The notes below the pieces were generated by a model. The model did not search any database. It worked only from the letters and a program-made list of their open reading frames with translations, and was not told the origin of the DNA. From the IMG/VR virus record IMGVR_UViG_3300046000_004071, positions 1-22,519 of that record: a DNA stretch of 22,519 bases. One strand, given 5' to 3'. The translations under genes were made by a program, and so were the position numbers. Origin of the DNA: a virus. Shown here in pieces: positions 6,754-13,069 of the stretch (the stretch's first letter is position 1; each line of letters opens with the position of its first letter).

Positions 6754-7301
6754 AACTTACCCCACTGATTCGCCATAGCTTCTGCAATACCCTTGTACGT
6801 CCTGCTACGTTCTTTCCACCTATCGGGAGAAGGAGACATCATGTGTACCTTCGCCTCTCTGCCCTCTACTATGTCGGTAGGCGTTAGCTTTGGCAAGCCC
6901 TTCAGCCATAGACAAGTCGCCTTTGTTTCGCCATGCCCAAATTGCCACGGTTGTATGATCTGATCTGGCTTGCGTATCTTACTGCTGATGATGCTTACAG
7001 GGTTCTCCAGTGCTATCTTCGGGATGTCGGCCGTGAGCAGTGCCCTTACGAAGTCCAGTGCCTCAGCTTGTTCTACTCCCTTCTCCTTGAACCACCTAGC
7101 GCCACTGACTGCCAAGTGCGTACAGGGAGGGTGCGCTATCATCAAGTCCCACCCATCCCCGATGATATCCCTAACATCTCCTTGATAGTGCAACCCCTCT
7201 GCCTCTGATGGTAGTAGGTCGCAGCTCATGGCGCAGTGTCCTAGGCGTGTAAAGGCGTCCCTCACTGTACCGCTGAACTCACAAGCAATAAGTATACGCA
7301 T
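6750..7301 (-). CDS. DNA cytosine methyltransferase-like protein
   Basis: A 183-residue protein resembling phage proteins annotated as DNA (cytosine) methyltransferases. The N-terminal ILIACEFSGTVRDAFTRLG with a following SCDLLPSE looks like the S-adenosylmethionine-binding loop. IAHPPCTHLAVSG (near residue 56) resembles the catalytic Pro-Cys motif IV, and ALENPVSII (near 98) the ENV motif. QFGHGETKATCLWLKGLP follows. It is much shorter than a full C5 methyltransferase (usually over 300 residues) and has no visible target-recognition domain. It could protect phage DNA from restriction, modify nucleotides, or be catalytically changed. AAGGAG precedes the ATG; it lies in the middle of the replication operon, upstream of the polymerase. 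Confidence 0.75.
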   Translation of the reverse strand: MRILIACEFSGTVRDAFTRLGHCAMSCDLLPSEAEGLHYQGDVRDIIGDGWDLMIAHPPCTHLAVSGARWFKEKGVEQAEALDFVRALLTADIPKIALENPVSIISSKIRKPDQIIQPWQFGHGETKATCLWLKGLPKLTPTDIVEGREAKVHMMSPSPDRWKERSRTYKGIAEAMANQWGKL

Positions 7302-7303
7302 GT

Positions 7304-7486
7304 CTACTCCTTTGCTGTTGTGCTATCAGTGCTATCATTTAAGCTCTCCAGTGTCTCCGCCTGTGGCGTCTGTTTGTCTTTTCGGTGCTTCCTGGCGTTA
7401 GCACACCACGGACAACTCCCGTGGCTTCTGCAACTCTTGTCAAAGCGTTTAGAGCCAGTATACCCCCTTCGCTTTGTTCTGGCCAC
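7304..7486 (-). CDS. Small basic Cys-containing protein
   Basis: A 60-residue protein. The first half (RRGYTGSKRFDKSCRSHGSCPWCANARKHR) is basic with Cys at about residues 19, 25 and 28, like short phage proteins of unknown role with a GSKxxDxSCRxHGxCPWC pattern. The second half is polar, rich in Ser, Thr and Glu, and probably unstructured. The start is GTG, overlapping the previous stop as TAGTG, with GGAGGTGA about 10 nt upstream. A basic Cys cluster suggests nucleic-acid or metal binding. No assigned function. Confidence 0.65.
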   Translation of the reverse strand: MARTKRRGYTGSKRFDKSCRSHGSCPWCANARKHRKDKQTPQAETLESLNDSTDSTTAKE

Positions 7487-7710
7487 TATTGCGTCACCTC
7501 CCCGGCTTCAACCTGCCCCGGCATAGACCAGAACGAATTGGAACCAGACTGCCGCACCACCATGCCAGCAGCAGCAGGATCAATGCACGCACGATCAACG
7601 CCATGTATGCCCCTGCGGTGACGGTCAAAGTTTGCCACTGTGCTGAAGAACTCCTTACAGCTTGGACACTGGCAACGCTTGCCGGTCAATGCCGCTTTCG
7701 TCTTGTTCAC
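7486..7710 (-). CDS. C2H2-like zinc-finger protein
   Basis: A 74-residue protein whose core RCQCPSCKEFFSTVANFDRHRRGIHG gives CxxC-x12-HxxxxH spacing, that of a classical C2H2 zinc finger; a further Cys follows (DRACIDP). The linker positions between the Cys and His pairs carry Phe, as in known fingers. The start is taken as GTG at 7710 because it overlaps the previous stop as GTGA and a G-rich stretch lies just upstream; a TTG 30 nt further back is less likely. C2H2-like fingers occur in some phage proteins, where they may bind DNA. Here it lies among replication genes, so a DNA-binding accessory role is inference. Confidence 0.65.
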   Translation of the reverse strand: MNKTKAALTGKRCQCPSCKEFFSTVANFDRHRRGIHGVDRACIDPAAAGMVVRQSGSNSFWSMPGQVEAGEVTQ

Positions 7711-7904
7711 AGAATCCCCCCGCCCTTCGTAAGTACACAAACAACACAGCCGATTATCGACACCAGCGCCACACAGCAGAACAGCAGCACGCGAAGTGAA
7801 GCAGCAGCGTAGCCCAAAGACTCAAGATTCCAGACAATAAACAAGGCCAGGGAAAAGCACAGACCGCACAAGGCAGCCAACAATGCAGGGTAGTTAATCA
7901 TCAT
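7707..7904 (-). CDS. Small two-helix membrane protein
   Basis: A short protein (65 residues from ATG 7904, or 64 from the adjacent ATG 7901) with two hydrophobic segments: YPALLAALCGLCFSLALFIVW and LRVLLFCCVALVSIIGCVVCVL, separated by NLESLGYAAAS. GGCGGAGGGGG lies directly upstream; the second ATG gives the better spacing. It overlaps the end of the preceding gene and the GTG of the next. Size and two-helix hairpin would fit a class II-type holin, but a lysis protein inside the replication operon would be unusual; an inner-membrane superinfection or host-modifying role is an alternative. Confidence 0.65.
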   Translation of the reverse strand: MMINYPALLAALCGLCFSLALFIVWNLESLGYAAASLRVLLFCCVALVSIIGCVVCVLTKGGGIL

Positions 7905-8373
7905 CCCCCTCCGCCATAAGCGCACCCGCTGTAGTGTTTCTGAAAAGAAAATGATTGATGATACGCACTGCTGAAGCCCTTGCTATGCCCTTGATCGGAT
8001 TGAAGTCCGCCATGAGAAAATCAACAACCTCAACAGCTCTGTCTTCGTCACCGGTCAGAAGCCACTCATGCATCAGCTCTGTCTTCTCTCCTGGGGTACA
8101 CAGGCTCACCAGCTGCGCGTAGAACTGCTCTTCTCCGCCGATGGTAAACCCGTAGGTGCCGTCCTCTGTCTCCCTGAGTATGCCATCGTCCGCGCCATAC
8201 ACGATGGCTCGCTTGATCTTCGTGTCCAACGTACTGGACGGTGTTGTTGCTGGCGGTGCCGGGGCCACACCGAATGCCTTCTCCAAGTCTTGGAAGGCTT
8301 CTTGATGCGCCCTCAAGCTAGTGAGGATGTCCTGCAAACTCAATTCTTGTGCTGTAGTCATAATATGCCTCAT
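7894..8373 (-). CDS. Unknown protein downstream of primase-helicase
   Basis: A 159-residue soluble protein. It has a helical N terminus (LQDILTSLRAHQEAFQDLEKAFG), a Pro/Ala/Thr linker near residues 37-47, and an acidic mixed alpha/beta remainder ending AEGDDD. I recognise no family. The start chosen overlaps the primase-helicase stop as ATGA; an alternative ATG four codons in (MTTAQEL) is possible. The tight coupling and acidic C-terminal tail might suit a replication-fork partner, since acidic tails are common in such factors, but this is speculative. Confidence 0.6.
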   Translation of the reverse strand: MRHIMTTAQELSLQDILTSLRAHQEAFQDLEKAFGVAPAPPATTPSSTLDTKIKRAIVYGADDGILRETEDGTYGFTIGGEEQFYAQLVSLCTPGEKTELMHEWLLTGDEDRAVEVVDFLMADFNPIKGIARASAVRIINHFLFRNTTAGALMAEGDDD

Positions 8374-10004
8374 AGTTGATTTTCCAGCTCTGTCATCCGC
8401 CCTGTCTGGCGGTTGAATTGCAATAGCGTAGCCACCCCACTACTGCCTGTCAAGCGGTCTTTCAGGACTCGCAGCGTCAAAAGGTCACGCTTGCTTGGTT
8501 CCTCGTCTTGCGTGTTGCGCTCTACAGCCACGACTGCATCTGACAGCTGCGCAATGCTGCCACTGCCGCGTAGTAGGCTCAGTGTCACCTTGGCACCTTC
8601 TTCCAGTGGCTTACCATCTGGGCGGGTAAGGTGGCTTACAACGTGCAGGCTGCACCCTGTCTGCTGCACAACCTCTGTGCGCAGGCGAGTCATCAACTCG
8701 TCAATGCTCTGGCGTTCGTTACTTGTCGCGTTGCCGCTCACGATGATGCTAATGTGATCCAGGATCAACAACCTGCATCCCATAGCCTTCGCCATGTAAC
8801 GCAGGCGGCTGATCACGCTATCGATCTGGCTGCTGCCCCAATGATCCCACAGCTGCACTCTATGTCCGAGGCCCAGGGAGTCAAACGCAAGGTCAACCTC
8901 ATCCGGCGTGTACTCTACGCCATCAATGTGCATTCTCTTGCCCATGTGAAGCCCTGCCAAGCCTCTGAGAGTGCGTTCTGGGGTCTCTTCAAGGAAGGCA
9001 AGGCCCATGTTCCACTCAGTCTGCTGAAGGGCGTGTATGACGATCTCGCGCAGCACAGACGACTTACCTACGCCAGACCCTGCGCACCATGTCACCAAAG
9101 TGCTGTCATACACGCCCCGCAGCATGTTGTTGAGACCTTTCCACGGATAGAGAAGGTCAGGTGCCGCTATAGGCTTCTTAAGCGCCTCGCGTAGACTTTC
9201 AGCAGCTACGATGCCGTCTGGCACATAACGCTCGGCCTTCCAGAAGGCGTTCATAAACTCACCTGTCTTGCCCTTCTGGTAATACTCGCAAGCGTCTTTG
9301 ATGCCCTGCGGGTGTCTCATCACACGCGACTTCCCGCCGAACAACTGCGCTACCTCTTTAGCTGCTGCCTGTCCTGCTTCATCATTGTCAAAGTTGATGA
9401 CGATGTTCTCAAAGCTGTCGAGCCACTGGTAGGCTGCTTTACAGTCCGCCAGCGCACCTCTGGCTCCGTTCTTGATGCTCACCACCGGGTATTTGCTGCC
9501 CATCAGCTGGTAAGAGGCCATGGCGTCTTCTTCCCCTTCGCAAACGGTGACGTACTTGCCACTACCGGCAGGGAATAACTGCTGGCCGAATAGCAGCGCC
9601 AGCTTCTGGTCACCTACCCAAGGGAAAGTCTTGCCCTCATGGATGCGCGTCTTGATCGCGTTTGGTACTGTTGGGTTGTCTACGCCAAAATAACCGTACA
9701 ACGTCTTGTCTGGCATGTGCTGAGTACTGAACAGCCGTGCTGTTGCGCCTGTGATCCCTCTTGCTGGACATCCTGGGAACTCGCCTGTGCTTAACTGGTG
9801 CAACACAGCTCCCCACGATGGCTTGGGCAGTGGCTTTGGCTCATAGCCTATGCTGTCACCACTTCCAGCTACTGCACCGTTCAGGAAGCCCTTGTTGCAG
9901 CTAAAGCAGTGAACCTTGCCGTTCTCATCAGTACTCGCGGCATCACTGCTGCCGCATTTGTCTTGGTCTGGGCAGGCATGGTGTGTCTTGATCCACTTAC
10001 TCAT
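8370..10004 (-). CDS. Bifunctional DNA primase-helicase (T7 gp4 type)
   Basis: A 544-residue replication protein with three parts in order. Residues about 11-36 form a zinc-binding domain (C11, C17, C33, C36). The TOPRIM primase core has VCEGEEDAMAS near 158 and NFDNDEAG near 205. The C-terminal ring helicase has Walker A AGSGVGKSS near 303, Walker B LLILDH, a HVVSHLTRP segment and RGSGSIAQLSDAVVAVERN near 490. Length is close to T7 gp4 (566). It unwinds DNA and lays down primers for the family A polymerase encoded 2 kb downstream. The ATG at 10004 overlaps the upstream gene's stop region and has AGGGG upstream; a longer frame to 10034 adds residues inside that gene. Confidence 0.95.
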   Translation of the reverse strand: MSKWIKTHHACPDQDKCGSSDAASTDENGKVHCFSCNKGFLNGAVAGSGDSIGYEPKPLPKPSWGAVLHQLSTGEFPGCPARGITGATARLFSTQHMPDKTLYGYFGVDNPTVPNAIKTRIHEGKTFPWVGDQKLALLFGQQLFPAGSGKYVTVCEGEEDAMASYQLMGSKYPVVSIKNGARGALADCKAAYQWLDSFENIVINFDNDEAGQAAAKEVAQLFGGKSRVMRHPQGIKDACEYYQKGKTGEFMNAFWKAERYVPDGIVAAESLREALKKPIAAPDLLYPWKGLNNMLRGVYDSTLVTWCAGSGVGKSSVLREIVIHALQQTEWNMGLAFLEETPERTLRGLAGLHMGKRMHIDGVEYTPDEVDLAFDSLGLGHRVQLWDHWGSSQIDSVISRLRYMAKAMGCRLLILDHISIIVSGNATSNERQSIDELMTRLRTEVVQQTGCSLHVVSHLTRPDGKPLEEGAKVTLSLLRGSGSIAQLSDAVVAVERNTQDEEPSKRDLLTLRVLKDRLTGSSGVATLLQFNRQTGRMTELENQL

Positions 10005-10248
10005 TGATAAACCCCTGGCGTAGTGTGAGAGCATCTAGTGCCTGTTCATGCGCGTACAGCTCTGCTGCCATCTCTTCAATATCATCAGGCCACAGATCAT
10101 ACTCTACTGCTGCCTGTTCGGATGTGCTTGTTCCGTGCATCACCTCTTTGGCTGCACGGTAGAGCGCCTGATCCACCTCGCTCCAACGCGATAATACTCT
10201 TTCCAGTCTGCATGTGTACTGGTCGCCTTCTCTGAAATACGTTCTCAT
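9997..10248 (-). CDS. Unknown small protein before primase-helicase
   Basis: An 83-residue acidic helical protein (start MRTYFREGDQYTCRLERVLSRW). A near-perfect Shine-Dalgarno GGAGGTGAT immediately precedes the ATG at 10248, which decides the start over a longer frame. The middle, DQALYRAAKEVMHGT...AVEYDLWPDDIEEMAAELYAHEQALDAL, resembles a helix-turn-helix-like arrangement, but I cannot assign it. It is the first gene after a 128-bp gap that holds a candidate promoter (10273-10301), so it may open a sub-operon that carries the primase-helicase. Confidence 0.7.
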   Translation of the reverse strand: MRTYFREGDQYTCRLERVLSRWSEVDQALYRAAKEVMHGTSTSEQAAVEYDLWPDDIEEMAAELYAHEQALDALTLRQGFINE

Positions 10249-10272
10249 ATCACCTCCACTGGTGTTGAACAC

Positions 10273-10301
10273 ATAATACCACATGATTTACTGCTTGACA
10301 G
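10273..10301 (-). promoter_or_regulatory. Candidate leftward promoter for the replication sub-operon
   Basis: On the minus strand CTGTCA (plus 10296-10301) and TATTAT (plus 10273-10278) are separated by 17 bp, with 4/6 and 5/6 matches to sigma70 consensus. The start site near 10266 is about 18 nt before the next ATG. A separate TATAAT on the same strand at plus 10355-10360 has no good -35. Confidence 0.45.
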
Positions 10302-10322
10302 CCTTTGGATCACCGCTAAAAT
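10295..10322 (+). promoter_or_regulatory. Rightward (antisense-facing) sigma70 promoter
   Basis: On the plus strand a perfect TTGACA (10295-10300) is followed after 16 bp by TAAAAT (10317-10322), five of six. It points into the 3' ends of leftward genes and shares its -35 bases with the leftward promoter above, making a back-to-back pair. No convincing rightward gene follows, so any transcript would be antisense. Confidence 0.5.
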
Positions 10323-10376
10323 GCATTACACAAGCGTAAACACATGTTCTATTGATTATAACAATAAATGATAACG

Positions 10377-10640
10377 CTAGCGACATAGCGAACTGCCCTT
10401 TGTGCGCTTATTCTTATCTGCAATACGCCATAACCGCGCACTGCCATCCTCATCCGTGCCTACTCTGAATGCCCACGGCATGTGCCGCTCTCGCCACCTG
10501 TACGCTGCCTGTGTAATACGGTATTCCTCACCCGGCGGCATCACAAAGGATTGACCTATACCCATGCTACTAAATGGGTATTTCTCAGGTGTCTTATAGC
10601 CGCCCGGCGGCGGTTGATCTGTCAGAATCTCATACGCCAT
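10377..10640 (-). CDS. Unknown phage protein (MAYEILTDQPPPGG type)
   Basis: An 87-residue protein. The pattern of a short N-terminal strand, a Pro/Gly stretch (PPPGGYKTPEKYPF), then MGIGQSFVMPPGEEYR, an AAYRWRERHMPWAFRVGTDEDGSARLWRI core and a basic tail is seen in many small phage proteins that I know only as hypothetical; an N-terminal arm plus a small DNA-binding-like alpha/beta domain is one reading. AGGTGG precedes the ATG at 10640; longer frames run into the previous gene. Its TAG stop falls inside the palindrome CGCTAGCG. Confidence 0.75.
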   Translation of the reverse strand: MAYEILTDQPPPGGYKTPEKYPFSSMGIGQSFVMPPGEEYRITQAAYRWRERHMPWAFRVGTDEDGSARLWRIADKNKRTKGSSLCR

Positions 10641-10896
10641 TGTATCCACCTTCCGATATGTTCCTCTGCCATTTGTGCACCTTGACGGCAGACCTGCCAC
10701 CAGTAGAGGCATCGTACTTGTCGGCATACAGCATCAGGTCGCCCCCAGCGCCGCCATCACTTACTGTGTACAGCCTGTATGTGAACGCCATAGGCGGCAG
10801 CACCTCAATAATGCCCCCCTTTGCCAGGTAAGCCCTTTTGTGTCTCTCTACTGCCGCCTGTTCGGCTTCTTTGGTGTGGTTCGGACGTAATGACAT
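10630..10896 (-). CDS. Unknown small protein
   Basis: An 88-residue protein with a basic helical N terminus (LRPNHTKEAEQAAVERHKRAYLAKGG) followed by a strand-rich section (IEVLPPMAFTYRLYTVSDG, LMLYADKYD). The N-terminal part resembles starts of small phage DNA-binding or regulatory proteins, but no family is assigned. AGGAGA lies 7 nt before the ATG. It overlaps the next gene by 11 bp in another frame and follows a 32-residue membrane peptide gene. Confidence 0.7.
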   Translation of the reverse strand: MSLRPNHTKEAEQAAVERHKRAYLAKGGIIEVLPPMAFTYRLYTVSDGGAGGDLMLYADKYDASTGGRSAVKVHKWQRNISEGGYNGV

Positions 10897-10905
10897 AACG
10901 ATCTC

Positions 10906-11004
10906 CTATGCGCTGAACACAATGACTGTGAGAATGAAACCAATAAGACCCATACAAATAGCAAACGCTACGAACTCACCGATGATCCCTAATAACCCTT
11001 TCAT
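10906..11004 (-). CDS. Single-helix membrane micropeptide (32 aa)
   Basis: A 32-residue frame, MKGLLGIIGEFVAFAICMGL... ending FSA, is hydrophobic from about residue 4 to the end with one Lys at the N terminus, giving a single membrane helix. GGAGGTAGT directly precedes the ATG, and the ATG overlaps the stop of the upstream gene as ATGA, the same junction used by genuine neighbours. Its TAG stop lies within the ribosome binding site region of the next gene, so packing is continuous. Without it this stretch would be a 104-bp gap with a strong unused ribosome binding site. It could be a small inner-membrane modulator or toxin-like peptide; function unknown. Confidence 0.7.
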   Translation of the reverse strand: MKGLLGIIGEFVAFAICMGLIGFILTVIVFSA

Positions 11005-11198
11005 ACTACCTCCTCCGGTTGTTTTACTGCAATAAAGCATTTAGGCGCCTCCACGAACACTGCTATTGGCGCACCGCCATGCCCCCACCACTTATTTGCA
11101 GCTTCCTGTACTGCTGGCGTGAGAGACCTACTGCAAGTGTCCCCATGCTGGCAGTTTGCATAGAAAGGGCACCATGTTCTGTCTTCAAAGCACATCAT
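11001..11198 (-). CDS. Small Cys-rich phage protein (MCFEDRTWCPF type)
   Basis: A 65-residue protein with five Cys, in MMCFEDRTWCPFYANCQHGDTCSR and a later APKCFIAV. Phage proteins with a CFEDxTxCPF start and a following PxC are frequent and unassigned. The spacing suggests metal binding or disulfide pairing. GAGG lies upstream of two consecutive ATGs (11198, 11195). Its stop overlaps the ATG of the 32-residue membrane peptide, so the two are translationally coupled. Upstream is an 81-bp gap. Confidence 0.7.
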   Translation of the reverse strand: MMCFEDRTWCPFYANCQHGDTCSRSLTPAVQEAANKWWGHGGAPIAVFVEAPKCFIAVKQPEEVV

Positions 11199-11279
11199 AT
11201 AGAATCCTCATGTTCCTGCGGGTTATGTGTTTTTAGGTGTCAAAAAGTGGTCAATCCTTACGGGCGTGCTGGCGGACAC

Positions 11280-11498
11280 TCATCGATCGCCACTCCCATA
11301 GGCCATCCGGCAGGCTTCCTCATGTGTGTTTCCAGCCTGCATTGACTGCCAGTACACACAATCCTGCTCTGATTCCCGCGCCATGCTCAGGTATATCTTG
11401 TCCTGAGTGTCGGTGTAGTTCTCTCCACACAGGACAATGAACCGCCTGCACAGGTCTAGTTTGCGCTGCGCATACCCAATGTTGTCATAAGTACTCAT
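11280..11498 (-). CDS. Unknown small protein
   Basis: A 72-residue helical, acidic protein (start MSTYDNIGYAQRKLDLCRRF, end GDR). It has a regular amphipathic pattern (KIYLSMARESEQDCVYWQSMQAG) and three Cys without zinc spacing. AGGA lies very close to the ATG with a G-rich stretch slightly upstream. It follows the next gene's stop by 15 bp. No family recognised. Confidence 0.6.
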   Translation of the reverse strand: MSTYDNIGYAQRKLDLCRRFIVLCGENYTDTQDKIYLSMARESEQDCVYWQSMQAGNTHEEACRMAYGSGDR

Positions 11499-11513
11499 TC
11501 CTGGTCCCCTGAG

Positions 11514-11831
11514 TTAGTAGTTCGCCACAATAAACGGCTTGTTGGTGTCGTCATAGTCGCCGTCTATCAAGATAAGCAACGTCAAGTCGGACACGTCCTG
11601 CATGGTCTCGCACTCTTCGCCTTGTTCTTGGTTGAATTCCGCCAGCGATTCATAGCGCGCGAAGTCGCAACATAGCGCCACAATGTCTAGTTCTTGTTCC
11701 TCCCCTGTATCGCGCTCATACTCTTCAATGTAATCAAACAAGGCGCGCCAGCCATCACTACCGAATTGCTCCAAACTGTCATGGCGTACAACGGTATCAC
11801 GGAAAGTGTACCAGTTTACTGTAGTTTTCAT
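11514..11831 (-). CDS. Conserved acidic phage protein (DTGEEQELDIVALCCDF type)
   Basis: A 105-residue, strongly acidic protein. The block ALFDYIEEYERDTGEEQELDIVALCCDFARYESLAEF is a recurring signature in small proteins of phages and mobile elements that I know as hypothetical. High negative charge could point to DNA mimicry, as in some antirestriction proteins, but it does not match T7 Ocr or ArdA by any motif I can see. The ATG is preceded by GAGGAATTACAT. It lies in the front part of the leftward block, where host-directed genes are usual. Confidence 0.75.
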   Translation of the reverse strand: MKTTVNWYTFRDTVVRHDSLEQFGSDGWRALFDYIEEYERDTGEEQELDIVALCCDFARYESLAEFNQEQGEECETMQDVSDLTLLILIDGDYDDTNKPFIVANY

Positions 11832-11841
11832 ATGTAATTCC

Positions 11842-12063
11842 TCATGCGCAATCAGCGCAGTATTTGTGGGAATAAGGGATCATTTCATTGCACCCATTGC
11901 ACTCATGCATGGTGTTAGGGCATCCACGTTCATGGGTAGGCGTGCCATTGATTACTAACGATTCACATTGGGAGCATGAGACAGCGAACATTTTCGGTCT
12001 ACCAAATACGAGTGAAGTGTTGTCAAATCCTAATGAATGCAGACTCTCAATAGTGTGTTGCAT
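11842..12063 (-). CDS. Small zinc-binding protein with three Cys clusters
   Basis: A 73-residue protein with CSQC near residue 29, a GTPTHERGCPN segment near 41 and CNGCNEMI...KYCADC at the C terminus, giving seven Cys and a His suited to two zinc sites. The INGxxTHExGCPN...HECxGCNExI pattern recurs in phage and plasmid proteins of unknown function. AGAGGAGTCAGGA precedes the ATG at 12063, which is chosen over a longer frame that runs into the clamp-like gene. The Cys tetrads suggest nucleic-acid or protein binding. Confidence 0.75.
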   Translation of the reverse strand: MQHTIESLHSLGFDNTSLVFGRPKMFAVSCSQCESLVINGTPTHERGCPNTMHECNGCNEMIPYSHKYCADCA

Positions 12064-12101
12064 TTTCCTGACTCCTCTTTGTTTTGTTTGTGGTTTAGCA
12101 A

Positions 12102-12746
12102 TCAAAAGCGGCGCGGCATGATTACGAATTCGCCCTTGTCGCAATATCCCCGCGCTGCTGAATTAGGATCAACGGGACTATACAACATTGCATTGCCACC
12201 GGCGATACACTCGGCCATTAAAGCAGCATCAAAAATCGCCTGCTGGTAGGTAACAGGCAGATCATCAGTAACAGTATTCCTTGTCAGAGTATCAACACGG
12301 ACAAGGAATACTTTTGAATCCTCATGCTTTTCACGGGGCAAGGTATCAAGCCTAATTGCGGCCGCCCCTTGTCTGCTAATTTCAGGGATCACGCGGTTAA
12401 TATCGGGAAACCGGATACCATCCATTCCTGCTACCGGTGCGCCTGTTTTCGGGCAGTAGTAGCCCGCAGGTAAGTCAGAGGGAAACCATGCAAGAATATG
12501 CCCGTTAGTCGCGACAATCCTAGCGCCATCGCTGTAAAGGTAACGAAGATATTCCCGGGTATCCTTTTTAGCAACAAAGCCGGCAAGCCAGGACATAGCT
12601 GTTTTGGCCGATTTTGGTGGCGCGAAGTAAAGTAACAACGCTTGGATTTGATAATCAGACAATATCTGACCCGCTGCTAAAGTCTGTACCATAGCGTAGG
12701 CTTCTGCTTTTGTTGCTGGTTTAATGCCTGCATTGATAGTAATCAT
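12102..12746 (-). CDS. Sliding-clamp (DnaN)-like protein, putative
   Basis: A 214-residue protein. The block DTREYLRYLYSDGARIVATNGHILAWFPSDLPAGYY (near residues 60-97) matches the style of beta-clamp domains (xTRxYLxGV...VATDGHRLA), and FPDINRVIP (near 113) matches the clamp FPDxxxVIP segment. It is shorter than DnaN (about 366 residues, three domains), so it would represent about two domains or a clamp-derived protein. GAGGAATACC precedes the ATG at 12746, which is chosen over an upstream frame. A clamp could serve as processivity factor for the phage polymerase, which lacks a full thioredoxin-binding insertion, or interfere with the host clamp. The fold is inferred from short motifs only. 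Confidence 0.55.
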   Translation of the reverse strand: MITINAGIKPATKAEAYAMVQTLAAGQILSDYQIQALLLYFAPPKSAKTAMSWLAGFVAKKDTREYLRYLYSDGARIVATNGHILAWFPSDLPAGYYCPKTGAPVAGMDGIRFPDINRVIPEISRQGAAAIRLDTLPREKHEDSKVFLVRVDTLTRNTVTDDLPVTYQQAIFDAALMAECIAGGNAMLYSPVDPNSAARGYCDKGEFVIMPRRF

Positions 12747-12774
12747 GGTATTCCTCATGTTAGTTGGTTGTTGT

Positions 12775-12987
12775 TTAGTAACCAAGTGTGTACAGCGTGT
12801 GGCCGAGTTTGGTGTATGGGTTGTTACGTGCGGATTCGATAGCAATGATTGCATCTACTTTGAAAGTGTGTGCACCAACCTGGTCGGGTGTAGCAGTCCC
12901 GGTGCCTTTGCAAGCTCCGCACTCAGCGCCGCCGTACAGTGCAGCAAGTAGTGTGATGCCAGCGCCATTGCAGTTTGTGCAGGTCAT
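12775..12987 (-). CDS. DnaJ-type CxxCxGxG zinc protein
   Basis: A 70-residue protein with two CxxCxGxG motifs, CTNCNGAG at residues 3-10 and CGACKGTG near 23-30, as in half of a DnaJ cysteine-rich domain, enough to bind one zinc. The C-terminal 40 residues (VGAHTFKVDAIIAIESARNNPYTKLG) are not recognised. There is no J domain. GGAGAGACAAC precedes the ATG. A promoter-like sequence (13039-13067) and a C/A-rich leader lie upstream. Such mini zinc proteins could modulate a host chaperone or bind single-stranded nucleic acid; unproven. Confidence 0.65.
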   Translation of the reverse strand: MTCTNCNGAGITLLAALYGGAECGACKGTGTATPDQVGAHTFKVDAIIAIESARNNPYTKLGHTLYTLGY

Positions 12988-13038
12988 GTTGTCTCTCCGG
13001 TTGTTTATTGTTTGTTGTTAAGGTTGTTGTGTTTGTTA

Positions 13039-13067
13039 GTTATATAACGCTTTCACTTCGCTTACAA
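13039..13067 (-). promoter_or_regulatory. Candidate leftward promoter
   Basis: On the minus strand TTGTAA (plus 13062-13067) and TATAAC (plus 13039-13044) are separated by 17 bp, 4/6 and 5/6 matches. The start site near 13032 leaves a 45-nt leader made almost only of A and C before the DnaJ-type zinc protein. The promoter lies just after the stop of the preceding gene. Confidence 0.4.
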
Positions 13068-13069
13068 GG

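Noticed and set aside
8631-9194. 187-residue rightward frame opposite the primase-helicase gene
   Set aside because: It lies entirely antisense to clear helicase motifs and has no start signal.
11238-11254. TTGACA and TTGACC on the minus strand as promoter -35 elements
   Set aside because: No acceptable -10 is found at 15-19 bp spacing from either.
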